From Candidatus Omnitrophica bacterium UBA6210 (GTDB taxonomy: Bacteria > Omnitrophota > Gorgyraeia > Velamenicoccales > Velamenicoccaceae), in assembly GCA_002421805.1 (NCBI GenBank), contig DISM01000006.1, positions 186,001-250,000 of the forward strand: 64,000 nt of DNA. The letters run 5' to 3'. The notes below the pieces were generated by a model. That model was not told where the DNA came from. It was given only the letters and a program-made list of their open reading frames with translations, and searched no databases. Both the position numbers and the translations under genes were made by a program. This document shows, one piece after another, positions 24,266 through 30,693 of this stretch; the first letter of the stretch is position 1; the number at the start of each line of letters is the position of its first letter.

Positions 24266-24294
24266 ATTATACACCGAAACGAACTGCTTGACAA
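24266..24294 (-). promoter_or_regulatory. Promoter of pncC-thpR, leaderless geometry
   Basis: Minus strand: TTGTCA (24294-24289), 17-base spacer, perfect TATAAT (24271-24266). The -10 ends six bases before the ATG at 24259. The -35 overlaps the -35 of the divergent rib promoter. Confidence 0.85.
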
Positions 24295-24315
24295 TTTGGC
24301 ATAAGATGATATATT
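24288..24315 (+). promoter_or_regulatory. Promoter of the riboflavin operon
   Basis: TTGACA at 24288-24293 and TATATT at 24310-24315 with a 16-base spacer, directly before the FMN riboswitch. Its -35 shares five bases with the -35 of the divergent pncC promoter. Confidence 0.85.
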
Positions 24316-24323
24316 TATAAAAC

Positions 24324-24475
24324 GATCTTCGGGATAGCCCGCTATAGAGACACCGGCGGGCACGGGTGAAAGTCCCGGCTGGCAGTGAAAGCCTGCGAGC
24401 CTGCCGCTAAAACTGCGGTGAGGCAGACCAAGCGAGATTCTTGGGCCAATAGTAAAGCCTAGACGAGAGAAGATC
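24324..24475 (+). ncRNA. FMN riboswitch (RFN element)
   Basis: P1 is GATCTTC (24324-24330)/GAAGATC (24469-24475). Conserved aptamer words follow in order: GGGTGAAAGTCCC, GGCAGTGAAAGCC, GCGAGCC, GCAGACC, AGCGAGATTCTTGG, then TAAAGCC and GAGAGAAGATC. An extra segment of about 27 bases with its own stem (GCCCGC/GCGGGC) stands between P1 and P2, where the usual junction is only a few bases. FMN binding should promote the downstream terminator. Confidence 0.92.
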
Positions 24476-24507
24476 AGGACAACCGGCTGTATGGTATTGT
24501 CATCTAT

Positions 24508-24538
24508 CCCGAAGTCTGTTTTTGGCTTCGGGTTTTTT
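24508..24538 (+). terminator. FMN-riboswitch expression-platform terminator
   Basis: Stem CCCGAAGTC (24508-24516)/GGCTTCGGG (24524-24532), one G-U pair, followed by six T's. It ends 15 bases before the ribBA start, so control is by premature termination. Confidence 0.9.
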
Positions 24539-24553
24539 ATTGGAGAGGGACAG

Positions 24554-25777
24554 ATGGGTTTGAATTCTATTGAAGAGATTTTAAGGGACCTCAAAGAAGG
24601 AAAGATGGTCATTGTGGTCGATGACGAAGACCGCGAGAACGAGGGCGATTTGGTCATGGCCGCGGAGTTTACGAAGCCAGCGCACATTAATTTCATGACC
24701 AAGCACGGCCGCGGGTTGGTGTGCGTGACCATGGAAGAAGAGCGGCTGAATGAGCTTGAGATTTTTCCGATGGTCTTCGCGAAGGGGGCGGCGCCCCAGC
24801 GTGATCCTTACGCGACGGCATGGATGGTTTCCGTTGACGCAAGGGAAGGCGTGACCACAGGCATTTCCGCGCATGACCGTGCCCATACGATCGCCAGGCT
24901 TATTGCATCTGAAGCCAGGCCTTCGGATTTTATCAGGCCGGGGCATCTTTTTCCTTTGCGCGCGCGCGCAGGCGGTGTCCTGGTCCGCGCCGGCCACACG
25001 GAGGCTTCTGTCGACCTGACCAAGCTGGCGGGGTTGTATCCGGCCGGCGTCATCTGCGAGATCATGAATGAGGACGGCACCATGGCGCGGCTGCCGGACC
25101 TCATGGCATTTTCAAAGAAACACAGCCTGAAGATCTGTTCGATCGAGAATTTGATCGAATACCGGCGCAAGAAAGAAGTCCTCATCAAGAAGATTGCCGC
25201 GACGAAGCTCCCGACGTCTTACGGCCTGTTCCAAATGATCCTTTATGAATCCCTGTTGGACCGGACGCATCACTTGGCCCTGTGTATGGGGCTGGAGGGC
25301 GGCCTGAAACCGGATGATGCGGCGGTCCTCGTGCGGGTGCACTCGGAATGCTTGACCGGCGACGTTTTCGGCTCTTTACGCTGCGACTGCGGGGCGCAGC
25401 TCAAAAAAGCGATGCAGCTCGTTTCGGCGGAGAAGAGGGGTATTATCCTGTATATGAAACAGGAAGGCCGCGGCATTGGCCTGGCCAATAAATTAAAAGC
25501 CTATGCGCTTCAGGACAGCGGGTTGGATACGGTGGAAGCCAACGAGGCCCTCGGGTTTGCGCCCGATCTGCGCGATTACGGGATCGGAGCCCAGATCCTT
25601 TCGGACTTGGGTGCCAGAAAAATCCGGCTGTTGACGAATAATCCACGCAAGATCGTCGGCCTGGAGGGATACGGCCTTCATATTGTCGAGCGGATGCCGA
25701 TCCATACGGAGCGGTCCGAAGCGAATAAAAAATATCTCGAGACAAAAAAGGAAAAACTGGGGCACTGGTTAGATTAA
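24554..25777 (+). CDS. ribBA: Bifunctional DHBP synthase / GTP cyclohydrolase II
   Basis: 407-aa fusion that supplies both precursors of riboflavin. RibB (about 1-205) turns ribulose 5-phosphate into 3,4-dihydroxybutanone phosphate: VDDEDRENEGDL near 22-33, FMTKHGRGLVCV, and RPGHLFPLRA. RibA (about 208-407) opens GTP: VRVHSECLTGDVFGSLRCDC with the zinc cysteines, then MKQEGRGIGLANKLKAYALQ. Both active sites look intact. I chose ATG 24554, preceded by GGAGAGGGA; the upstream in-frame ATG at 24491 lies before the terminator and would read through it. First gene of the riboswitch-controlled operon. Confidence 0.97.
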   Translation: MGLNSIEEILRDLKEGKMVIVVDDEDRENEGDLVMAAEFTKPAHINFMTKHGRGLVCVTMEEERLNELEIFPMVFAKGAAPQRDPYATAWMVSVDAREGVTTGISAHDRAHTIARLIASEARPSDFIRPGHLFPLRARAGGVLVRAGHTEASVDLTKLAGLYPAGVICEIMNEDGTMARLPDLMAFSKKHSLKICSIENLIEYRRKKEVLIKKIAATKLPTSYGLFQMILYESLLDRTHHLALCMGLEGGLKPDDAAVLVRVHSECLTGDVFGSLRCDCGAQLKKAMQLVSAEKRGIILYMKQEGRGIGLANKLKAYALQDSGLDTVEANEALGFAPDLRDYGIGAQILSDLGARKIRLLTNNPRKIVGLEGYGLHIVERMPIHTERSEANKKYLETKKEKLGHWLD

Positions 25778-25878
25778 TCCACAAAGGATAGGCCTCCGCA
25801 ATACCGTATAGCGGAGGGCCTGATCTCGTCTCCGGCGAGGAGTAAGGTTGGAGCAAGACTAAAGAAAGAGAGGTAAAT

Positions 25879-26343
25879 ATGTACAAAGTGAATGAAGGGG
25901 GTTTGGTGGTCAAAGCCAAGAAGTTCAGCATCGTGGTTTCTCGTTTCAATGATTTTGTGACGAAGGCGCTTCTGGAGGGGTGTTGTGATACCCTCAAAAG
26001 GCATGGCGCCAAAGAAACGGATGTCGAGATCACCTGGGTGCCGGGCGCTTTTGAGATCCCGACAGTCGCCATGCACGTGGCCAAATCAAAGAAGTTCGAT
26101 GCCGTTGTCTGCCTGGGGACGGTCATCCGCGGGGATACGCCGCACTTCGATTTTATCGCTTCCGAGGCCGCCAAAGGTATCGCATCGGTCTCCATGCAGA
26201 CGGGAGTCCCCGTCATCTTCGGTGTCATCACCGCCGATACGATGGAGCAGGCGATCGAGCGCGCCGGCACCAAGGGGGGCAACAAGGGCAAGGACGCGGC
26301 ATTAAATGCTATTGAAATGGTGAATCTGCTGGATATAATATAG
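25879..26343 (+). CDS. ribH: 6,7-dimethyl-8-ribityllumazine synthase
   Basis: 154-aa enzyme that joins the dihydroxybutanone phosphate and the pyrimidine to form lumazine and assembles into icosahedral or pentameric shells. FSIVVSRFNDFVTKALLEG near 19-37, WVPGAFEIPTVA near 54-65, CLGTVIRGDTPHFDFI near 80-95 with the catalytic His, and GVPVIFGVIT near 113-122 are all present. It lies 101 bases after ribBA; the gap contains a stem GGCCTCCGC/GCGGAGG at 25791-25817. GAGAGG precedes the ATG. Confidence 0.97.
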   Translation: MYKVNEGGLVVKAKKFSIVVSRFNDFVTKALLEGCCDTLKRHGAKETDVEITWVPGAFEIPTVAMHVAKSKKFDAVVCLGTVIRGDTPHFDFIASEAAKGIASVSMQTGVPVIFGVITADTMEQAIERAGTKGGNKGKDAALNAIEMVNLLDII

Positions 26344-26383
26344 ACATCACTTTGGCGGATTTTTTCGAGGAGTTATTCTTCCG

Positions 26384-26812
26384 ATGCGCAAGCGCACAAA
26401 AGCCAGGGAGTTGGTGCTGCAACTCTTGTACCAGGCCGACGTCAGCGGTGTGACCGTTACCGATCTGGCGGATGATTTTTTTACTATGAATGCAGCAGAC
26501 GAGGACCCTTCTGTCAAGACGTTCGCCGCGTCCCTGAGCCGCGATATCAGCTCTCATTTGGCCGAACTGGACGGCAAGATCTCGGAATGCGCCACCAACT
26601 GGCAGATCGAGCGCATGGCGACCGTCGACAGGAATGTCCTGCGGCTGGCGACTTTTGAGCTGCTCTTCAGGCCCGATATCCCTCCCAAAGTGGCCATCAA
26701 TGAAGCGGTCGATCTTGCCAAGAAGTTCGGAGACCTGGAATCCGGAAAATTCGTCAACGGCATCCTGGACAAGATCAACAAGACCAAAGGGGCCGCTGCG
26801 CCCGAAAAATAA
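26384..26812 (+). CDS. nusB: Transcription antitermination factor NusB
   Basis: 142-aa helical RNA-binding protein, partner of NusE/S10 in rRNA antitermination. KRTKARELVLQLLYQADVSG near 3-22 is the BoxA-binding arginine-rich helix, and the C-terminal block NEAVDLAKKFGDLESGKFVNG near 107-127 (ending FVNGILDKI) is the family hallmark. ribH-nusB adjacency is common in bacteria, so finding it inside the rib operon fits. The gene lies 40 bases after ribH. Confidence 0.96.
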   Translation: MRKRTKARELVLQLLYQADVSGVTVTDLADDFFTMNAADEDPSVKTFAASLSRDISSHLAELDGKISECATNWQIERMATVDRNVLRLATFELLFRPDIPPKVAINEAVDLAKKFGDLESGKFVNGILDKINKTKGAAAPEK

Positions 26813-26868
26813 AAGCGTCAATCCCCGTCCGGTTCTTTGAGGCTGGGCCTTCCTCAAACCATGGTTTC

Positions 26869-27696
26869 ATGATGAGATTTGCCGATCTTCACATCCACAC
26901 CCATTTTTCAGACGGTACGTATTCTCCCGAGCGGCTTGTCGAAGAAGCCATTGGGGCGGATCTCTCCTGTATTGCCATTACCGACCATGATAATATATCA
27001 GGCATCGCGCCGGCGATCCGGGCAGCCGGGGACCGGCTGGAAGTCCTTTCCGGCATCGAGATGACGGCGGAACGTGACGGTGTTGAGATCCATATCTTGG
27101 GTTATCTGATCGACGATACGCACAAGCCGTTTTTGGCGATGCTCAAAAAGATGCAGGAGGTGCGGGTCCGCCGCATCCATGAGATGTGCCGTAAACTTGA
27201 ACGTTTGCATATGCCCGTGGATCCCCAGGAGATCTTTGATCTGGCGGAGCCGGGGAGTGTGGGGCGCCTGCATGTGGCCCGTGTGCTCGTCAATAAAGGG
27301 TATGTGGCGACGACGGGCGAGGCTTTTGTGAGATTCATCGGCGACAAAGGGCCGGCTTATGTGGCGAAGTTCAAGATGACGCCCAAAGAGGCCATTCAAT
27401 GGATCAGGCGCGTGGGGGGCATTCCGGTCTTGGCCCATCCGTATCTTTTGCCGTCCGGCATTGTTATCGAAGATTTTGTCAAAGACGGGATCATGGGGAT
27501 CGAGGCTTACTATTCGGAGCATACCGAATCACAGAAGAACGATTTCGAGAAGATGGCGGACAAGTTCGGCCTTCTGGTGACCGGAGGGTCGGATTGCCAC
27601 GGGGAGGCCAAGAATGAAGCCAAGATCGGCCGTGTGCATCTTCCGTATGTTTACGTGGAAAGACTAAAAGAGGCCCGATGCAGACTCAAGTCCTGA
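26869..27696 (+). CDS. PHP-domain phosphoesterase
   Basis: 275-aa single PHP domain of the YciV/RNase AM group, which hydrolyses 3',5'-nucleoside bisphosphates or trims RNA 5' ends. Metal-binding residues can be seen in DLHIHTHFSDGTYSP near 6-20, ITDHDNISG near 38-46, the glutamate in SGIEMTAE near 65, LAHPYLLP near 187 and the final GSDCHGE near 240. The gene begins with two ATGs. It sits inside the riboflavin operon and overlaps ribD by 19 bases. It could conceivably supply the missing dephosphorylation of the pyrimidine phosphate, but that is speculation; the substrate is unknown. Confidence 0.9.
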   Translation: MMRFADLHIHTHFSDGTYSPERLVEEAIGADLSCIAITDHDNISGIAPAIRAAGDRLEVLSGIEMTAERDGVEIHILGYLIDDTHKPFLAMLKKMQEVRVRRIHEMCRKLERLHMPVDPQEIFDLAEPGSVGRLHVARVLVNKGYVATTGEAFVRFIGDKGPAYVAKFKMTPKEAIQWIRRVGGIPVLAHPYLLPSGIVIEDFVKDGIMGIEAYYSEHTESQKNDFEKMADKFGLLVTGGSDCHGEAKNEAKIGRVHLPYVYVERLKEARCRLKS

Positions 27697-28766
27697 ACGC
27701 TTATATGCGCCGGGCGCTGGAGCTTGCGGCCCGCGCCAGAGGAAAGACATTTCCGAATCCTCTTGTGGGCGCCGTGGTTGTTAAAAACGGCCATGTCATC
27801 GGCGAGGGGTTCCATCATAAGGCCGGAGCCCCGCATGCCGAGGTCCTGGCACTCAAAGAAGCTGCGGGGAGGGCGCGTGGCGCCGCGTTATTCTGTACCT
27901 TTGAGCCCTGTTTTCATTTCGGCCGGACAGCCCCTTGCGTCGACGCGGTTATTTCTTCGGGTATCCGGGAGGTTTATATCGGCTCGAAGGATCCTAATCC
28001 GTTGACCTGCGGTAAAAGCATCCGTCTATTGCGCCGGCGGGGCATTCACGTGACCGTCGGGGTCCTTGAAAAAGAGGTCGTTCGCCTGAACGAACCTTTT
28101 TTCTGCGCCATGCGTCGCCAGCGGCCGCTCGTGACCCTGAAAGTCGCGGCATCTCTTGACGGCAAGATCGCCACTCGAAACGGCCTTTCGAAATGGATCA
28201 CCTCTTCAGCGGCGCGCCGCCATGCGCACAACATGAGAAAATATTACGATGCCATTATGGTCGGCATCGGCACGGTTTTAAAAGATGACCCAGGACTTGA
28301 GGTCGGCGGAAGCCACCGTCTCGCCAAGGTTATCGCAGATTCTTCTTTAAGACTGTCGTTGTCTGCCCGGCTGCTTAAGACGCGCCAGCCTGTGGTCGTT
28401 GCGACAGTCGCGCACAACAAGGCCAAAGAGAAAATGCTTGCGGCGCGCGGCGTCATCATCCTCCATATAAAAAGAAGCAGCGGAGGCATCGATCTGGCTG
28501 ATCTTTTGAGGCAGTTGCATGCGATGGGGGTCCGCAATCTTCTTGTTGAAGGCGGAGCGGTTTTGACAGGCGCCTTCCTGGATGCGCGGCTCGCGGATAA
28601 GATCGTGTTCTACATGGCGCCTTTGATCATCGGCGGCCGTCAGGCTTTGGGGGCCCTGGGAGGCCGCGGGGTGGATACGCCGCAGAAGGCCGTGGGCCTT
28701 AAGAGGATGACCATGGAACGGATCGGCAGGGATTTTTTAATCGAAGGTGAATTGGTCTATTCTTGA
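27678..28766 (+). CDS. ribD: Riboflavin biosynthesis deaminase/reductase RibD
   Basis: 362-aa bifunctional enzyme. The N-terminal cytidine-deaminase-like domain (about 1-145) has the zinc site HAE at 53-55 and Cys78/Cys87 in EPCFHFGRTAPC. The C-terminal reductase domain (about 147-360) begins VTLKVAASLDGKIAT and carries DAIMVGIGTVLKDDP and LLVEGGAVLTGAFLDARLAD. It performs the second and third steps on the GTP branch. The start overlaps the PHP gene by 19 bases and ribE follows after nine bases. Confidence 0.97.
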   Translation: MQTQVLNAYMRRALELAARARGKTFPNPLVGAVVVKNGHVIGEGFHHKAGAPHAEVLALKEAAGRARGAALFCTFEPCFHFGRTAPCVDAVISSGIREVYIGSKDPNPLTCGKSIRLLRRRGIHVTVGVLEKEVVRLNEPFFCAMRRQRPLVTLKVAASLDGKIATRNGLSKWITSSAARRHAHNMRKYYDAIMVGIGTVLKDDPGLEVGGSHRLAKVIADSSLRLSLSARLLKTRQPVVVATVAHNKAKEKMLAARGVIILHIKRSSGGIDLADLLRQLHAMGVRNLLVEGGAVLTGAFLDARLADKIVFYMAPLIIGGRQALGALGGRGVDTPQKAVGLKRMTMERIGRDFLIEGELVYS

Positions 28767-28775
28767 AGGGTTTCT

Positions 28776-29369
28776 ATGTTTACAGGGATCATAGAAGAGA
28801 TCGGGACCATAGCTTCCGTCCAGAAGAAAGGCGGATGCATCCGCCTGGCTGTCGAGGCCGCGCGGGTCTCCGAGGGCACTAAAATGGGGGACAGCGTGAG
28901 CGTTGACGGTGTCTGCCTGACTGTCGTCGAGGCAGGGCCTGGCAGGCTTGTTTTTGATGTTGTGCCGCAGACCATCGGCCTTTCGACGCTGAAAGCCGCC
29001 AGGCGCGGGGCACGCGTGAATTGCGAACGCGCCATGAAAGCCCAGGACAGGATCGGAGGTCACATTGTCAGCGGCCACGTGGATGGCGTCGGTGTGATCA
29101 GGTCTAGAAGGATGACGGCGGGGCAGAAGACCCTCTGGATTGCGGTTTCTCCTTCGTTGTTGAAATATATCTTCCTGAGGGGTTCTGTTGCCGTTGATGG
29201 CGTCAGCCTGACCGTCTCCGGCAGGAGGGGAGGGTGTTTTTCCGTCTCTCTTATCCCGCATACGGCTGTGGCGACGACCCTGGGCGGCAAGACATCGGGC
29301 TCTCAGGTTAACATCGAGGTCGATATGATAGCCAGGATGAGCCTTGATAGCGCCCAAAAAGGGTCTTAG
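28776..29369 (+). CDS. ribE: Riboflavin synthase alpha subunit
   Basis: 197-aa lumazine-dismutating enzyme that makes riboflavin. Two tandem lumazine-binding barrels are visible: MFTGIIEEIGTI with GDSVSVDGVCLTV and later GGHIVSGHVDGVG in the first and second repeats, and GSVAVDGVSLTVSG near 137-150. The repeat symmetry and length are normal. Last gene of the operon that begins at the riboswitch; about 125 bases separate it from the tRNA gene. Confidence 0.96.
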   Translation: MFTGIIEEIGTIASVQKKGGCIRLAVEAARVSEGTKMGDSVSVDGVCLTVVEAGPGRLVFDVVPQTIGLSTLKAARRGARVNCERAMKAQDRIGGHIVSGHVDGVGVIRSRRMTAGQKTLWIAVSPSLLKYIFLRGSVAVDGVSLTVSGRRGGCFSVSLIPHTAVATTLGGKTSGSQVNIEVDMIARMSLDSAQKGS

Positions 29370-29494
29370 GATATGCGTCTTTCCGCCATTGTCAGCGACC
29401 AGCCTTTGTGTTAAAATATTTTGATTTCTTACGCAGAAAGGCATTTTGTCCTTCGGGCTCAATGCCGATTTGCAGATTTTAGAGTGACAGCAAT

Positions 29495-29572
29495 CGGGGA
29501 GTAGCGCAGCTTGGCTAGCGCGTTTGGTTCGGGACCAAAAGGTCGTGGGTTCAAATCCCACCTCCCCGACCA
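29495..29572 (+). tRNA. tRNA-Pro (CGG)
   Basis: Acceptor stem CGGGGAG (29495-29501)/CTCCCCG (29562-29568). The anticodon arm is TTTGG-TTCGGGA-CCAAA, with anticodon CGG at loop positions 3-5 and G37, so it reads proline CCG. The T-loop is GGTTCAAATCC and the 3' CCA is encoded. The CCA end also pairs with sequence just downstream (29588-29598). Confidence 0.95.
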
Positions 29573-29598
29573 ATTTTTCCGACAAGAAAAAATTGGTC
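29568..29598 (+). terminator. Hairpin overlapping the tRNA 3' end
   Basis: GACCAATTTTT (29568-29578) and AAAAATTGGTC (29588-29598) are perfect 11-base arms with a 9-base loop. The left arm begins in the tRNA discriminator/CCA region. It may terminate transcription, or guide 3' processing. Confidence 0.5.
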
Positions 29599-29678
29599 GG
29601 AGTACTTGAGCGAACGTAAAACGGCCCGACAAGGGCCGCAGTGAGCGAAAGTGCGCGACCACCTTAATGTTCTCCGAC

Positions 29679-29951
29679 ATGACAAAGCGGCTGCATATCA
29701 TATTCCGCGGCCAGGTCCAGGGGGTTGGTTTTCGCTATACAGCCAGGTCCCTGGCACAGCCATCGCACATCACCGGCTGGGTCAAGAATTTAAGCTCCGG
29801 TGATGTAGAGATCGTCGCCGAAGCGGACGAAGAGCTGCTGAGGGAATTCCAGAGTCACGTTGAGGATCATCTTTCCGGCTATATATCCGATAAGACAATT
29901 GATTGGCAGTCTGCCACGGGCGAGTTCAAGACCTTTGAGATCAGATTTTAA
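29679..29951 (+). CDS. acyP: Acylphosphatase
   Basis: 90-aa small enzyme that hydrolyses carboxyl-phosphate bonds. The catalytic arginine is Arg19 in GQVQGVGFRYTA and the catalytic asparagine is Asn37 in GWVKNLSSGDVEI; both are in the normal places. The protein ends in the usual strand FEIRF. I prefer ATG 29679, which gives the family-like start MTKRLHIIF; ATG 29667 would add four residues, and neither has a clear Shine-Dalgarno. It lies four bases ahead of the phosphoesterase gene. Confidence 0.93.
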   Translation: MTKRLHIIFRGQVQGVGFRYTARSLAQPSHITGWVKNLSSGDVEIVAEADEELLREFQSHVEDHLSGYISDKTIDWQSATGEFKTFEIRF

Positions 29952-29954
29952 GAT

Positions 29955-30683
29955 ATGCGGTATGCTATCTTTTCTGACGTGCACTCGAATCTCGAGGCTT
30001 TTGAGGCTGTTCTGGGTTGCCTGGCAGTCGCGGATATCGGCCGGTATTTTTTTGTCGGAGACATCGTTGGTTATGGCGCCGACCCGTCGGCCTGTATCCG
30101 GCTTTTGAGATCGCTGGAAGCCGTCATGGTTTGCGGTAATCATGATTGGGCTGTTTCAGGAGATTTGGCGACCGACGATTTCAACGAAGCGGCTGCGGCG
30201 GCCGTAGCGTGGACGCAAGGCCGGCTCTCTTCGTCGGAAAAAATGTTCCTGCATAGTCTGCCGCTCGTGAAGGAAGAGGGTGATTTTTGCCTTGTGCACG
30301 GGACACTGGATCACCCCGAAGTCTTTGATTATATGACGGACAGACACCGCGCCGCCAAGACCTTTTATGCCCTGAAGAAGGATATCTGTTTTGTCGGGCA
30401 TCTCCATCAGCCCGGGATTTTTGCCGAGACCTCTGATGGCGTGGTCGGTGTTGCAGGGTCCGGTAAGAGGAAGCTCGAGGAACGCAGGCGTTATATCGTC
30501 AATGTCGGCAGCGTCGGCCAGCCGCGTGACGCAGACCCCAGGGCCTGCTTCTGTATTTTTGACGATACCGACCGCGTTCTTGAGTTCCGTCGCCTGGATT
30601 ACGATGTAAAGGGGGCCGCAGGCAAAATTGTGGCGGCCGGCCTTCCGCAAGCCCTGGCCAGCCGTCTCTATGCGGGCAGGTAA
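29955..30683 (+). CDS. Calcineurin-like metallophosphoesterase
   Basis: 242-aa protein of the YfcE/MJ0936 type. The two-metal site is laid out in order: DVHSN near 8-12, GDIVGYG near 34-40, GNHDW near 60-64, VHGTLD near 115-120 and GHLHQP near 145-150. These proteins hydrolyse phosphodiesters, but substrates differ and cannot be told from sequence. ATG 29955 follows acyP by three bases and ligA starts ten bases after its stop, so these genes are probably one transcript. Confidence 0.92.
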   Translation: MRYAIFSDVHSNLEAFEAVLGCLAVADIGRYFFVGDIVGYGADPSACIRLLRSLEAVMVCGNHDWAVSGDLATDDFNEAAAAAVAWTQGRLSSSEKMFLHSLPLVKEEGDFCLVHGTLDHPEVFDYMTDRHRAAKTFYALKKDICFVGHLHQPGIFAETSDGVVGVAGSGKRKLEERRRYIVNVGSVGQPRDADPRACFCIFDDTDRVLEFRRLDYDVKGAAGKIVAAGLPQALASRLYAGR

Positions 30684-30693
30684 CCTTTTTCCT

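Noticed and set aside
29495..29598. Attachment site of an integrated element at tRNA-Pro
   Set aside because: Downstream genes are housekeeping and the xer-type gene is 4 kb away in a housekeeping operon; no second copy of the tRNA end was found beyond the local stem.
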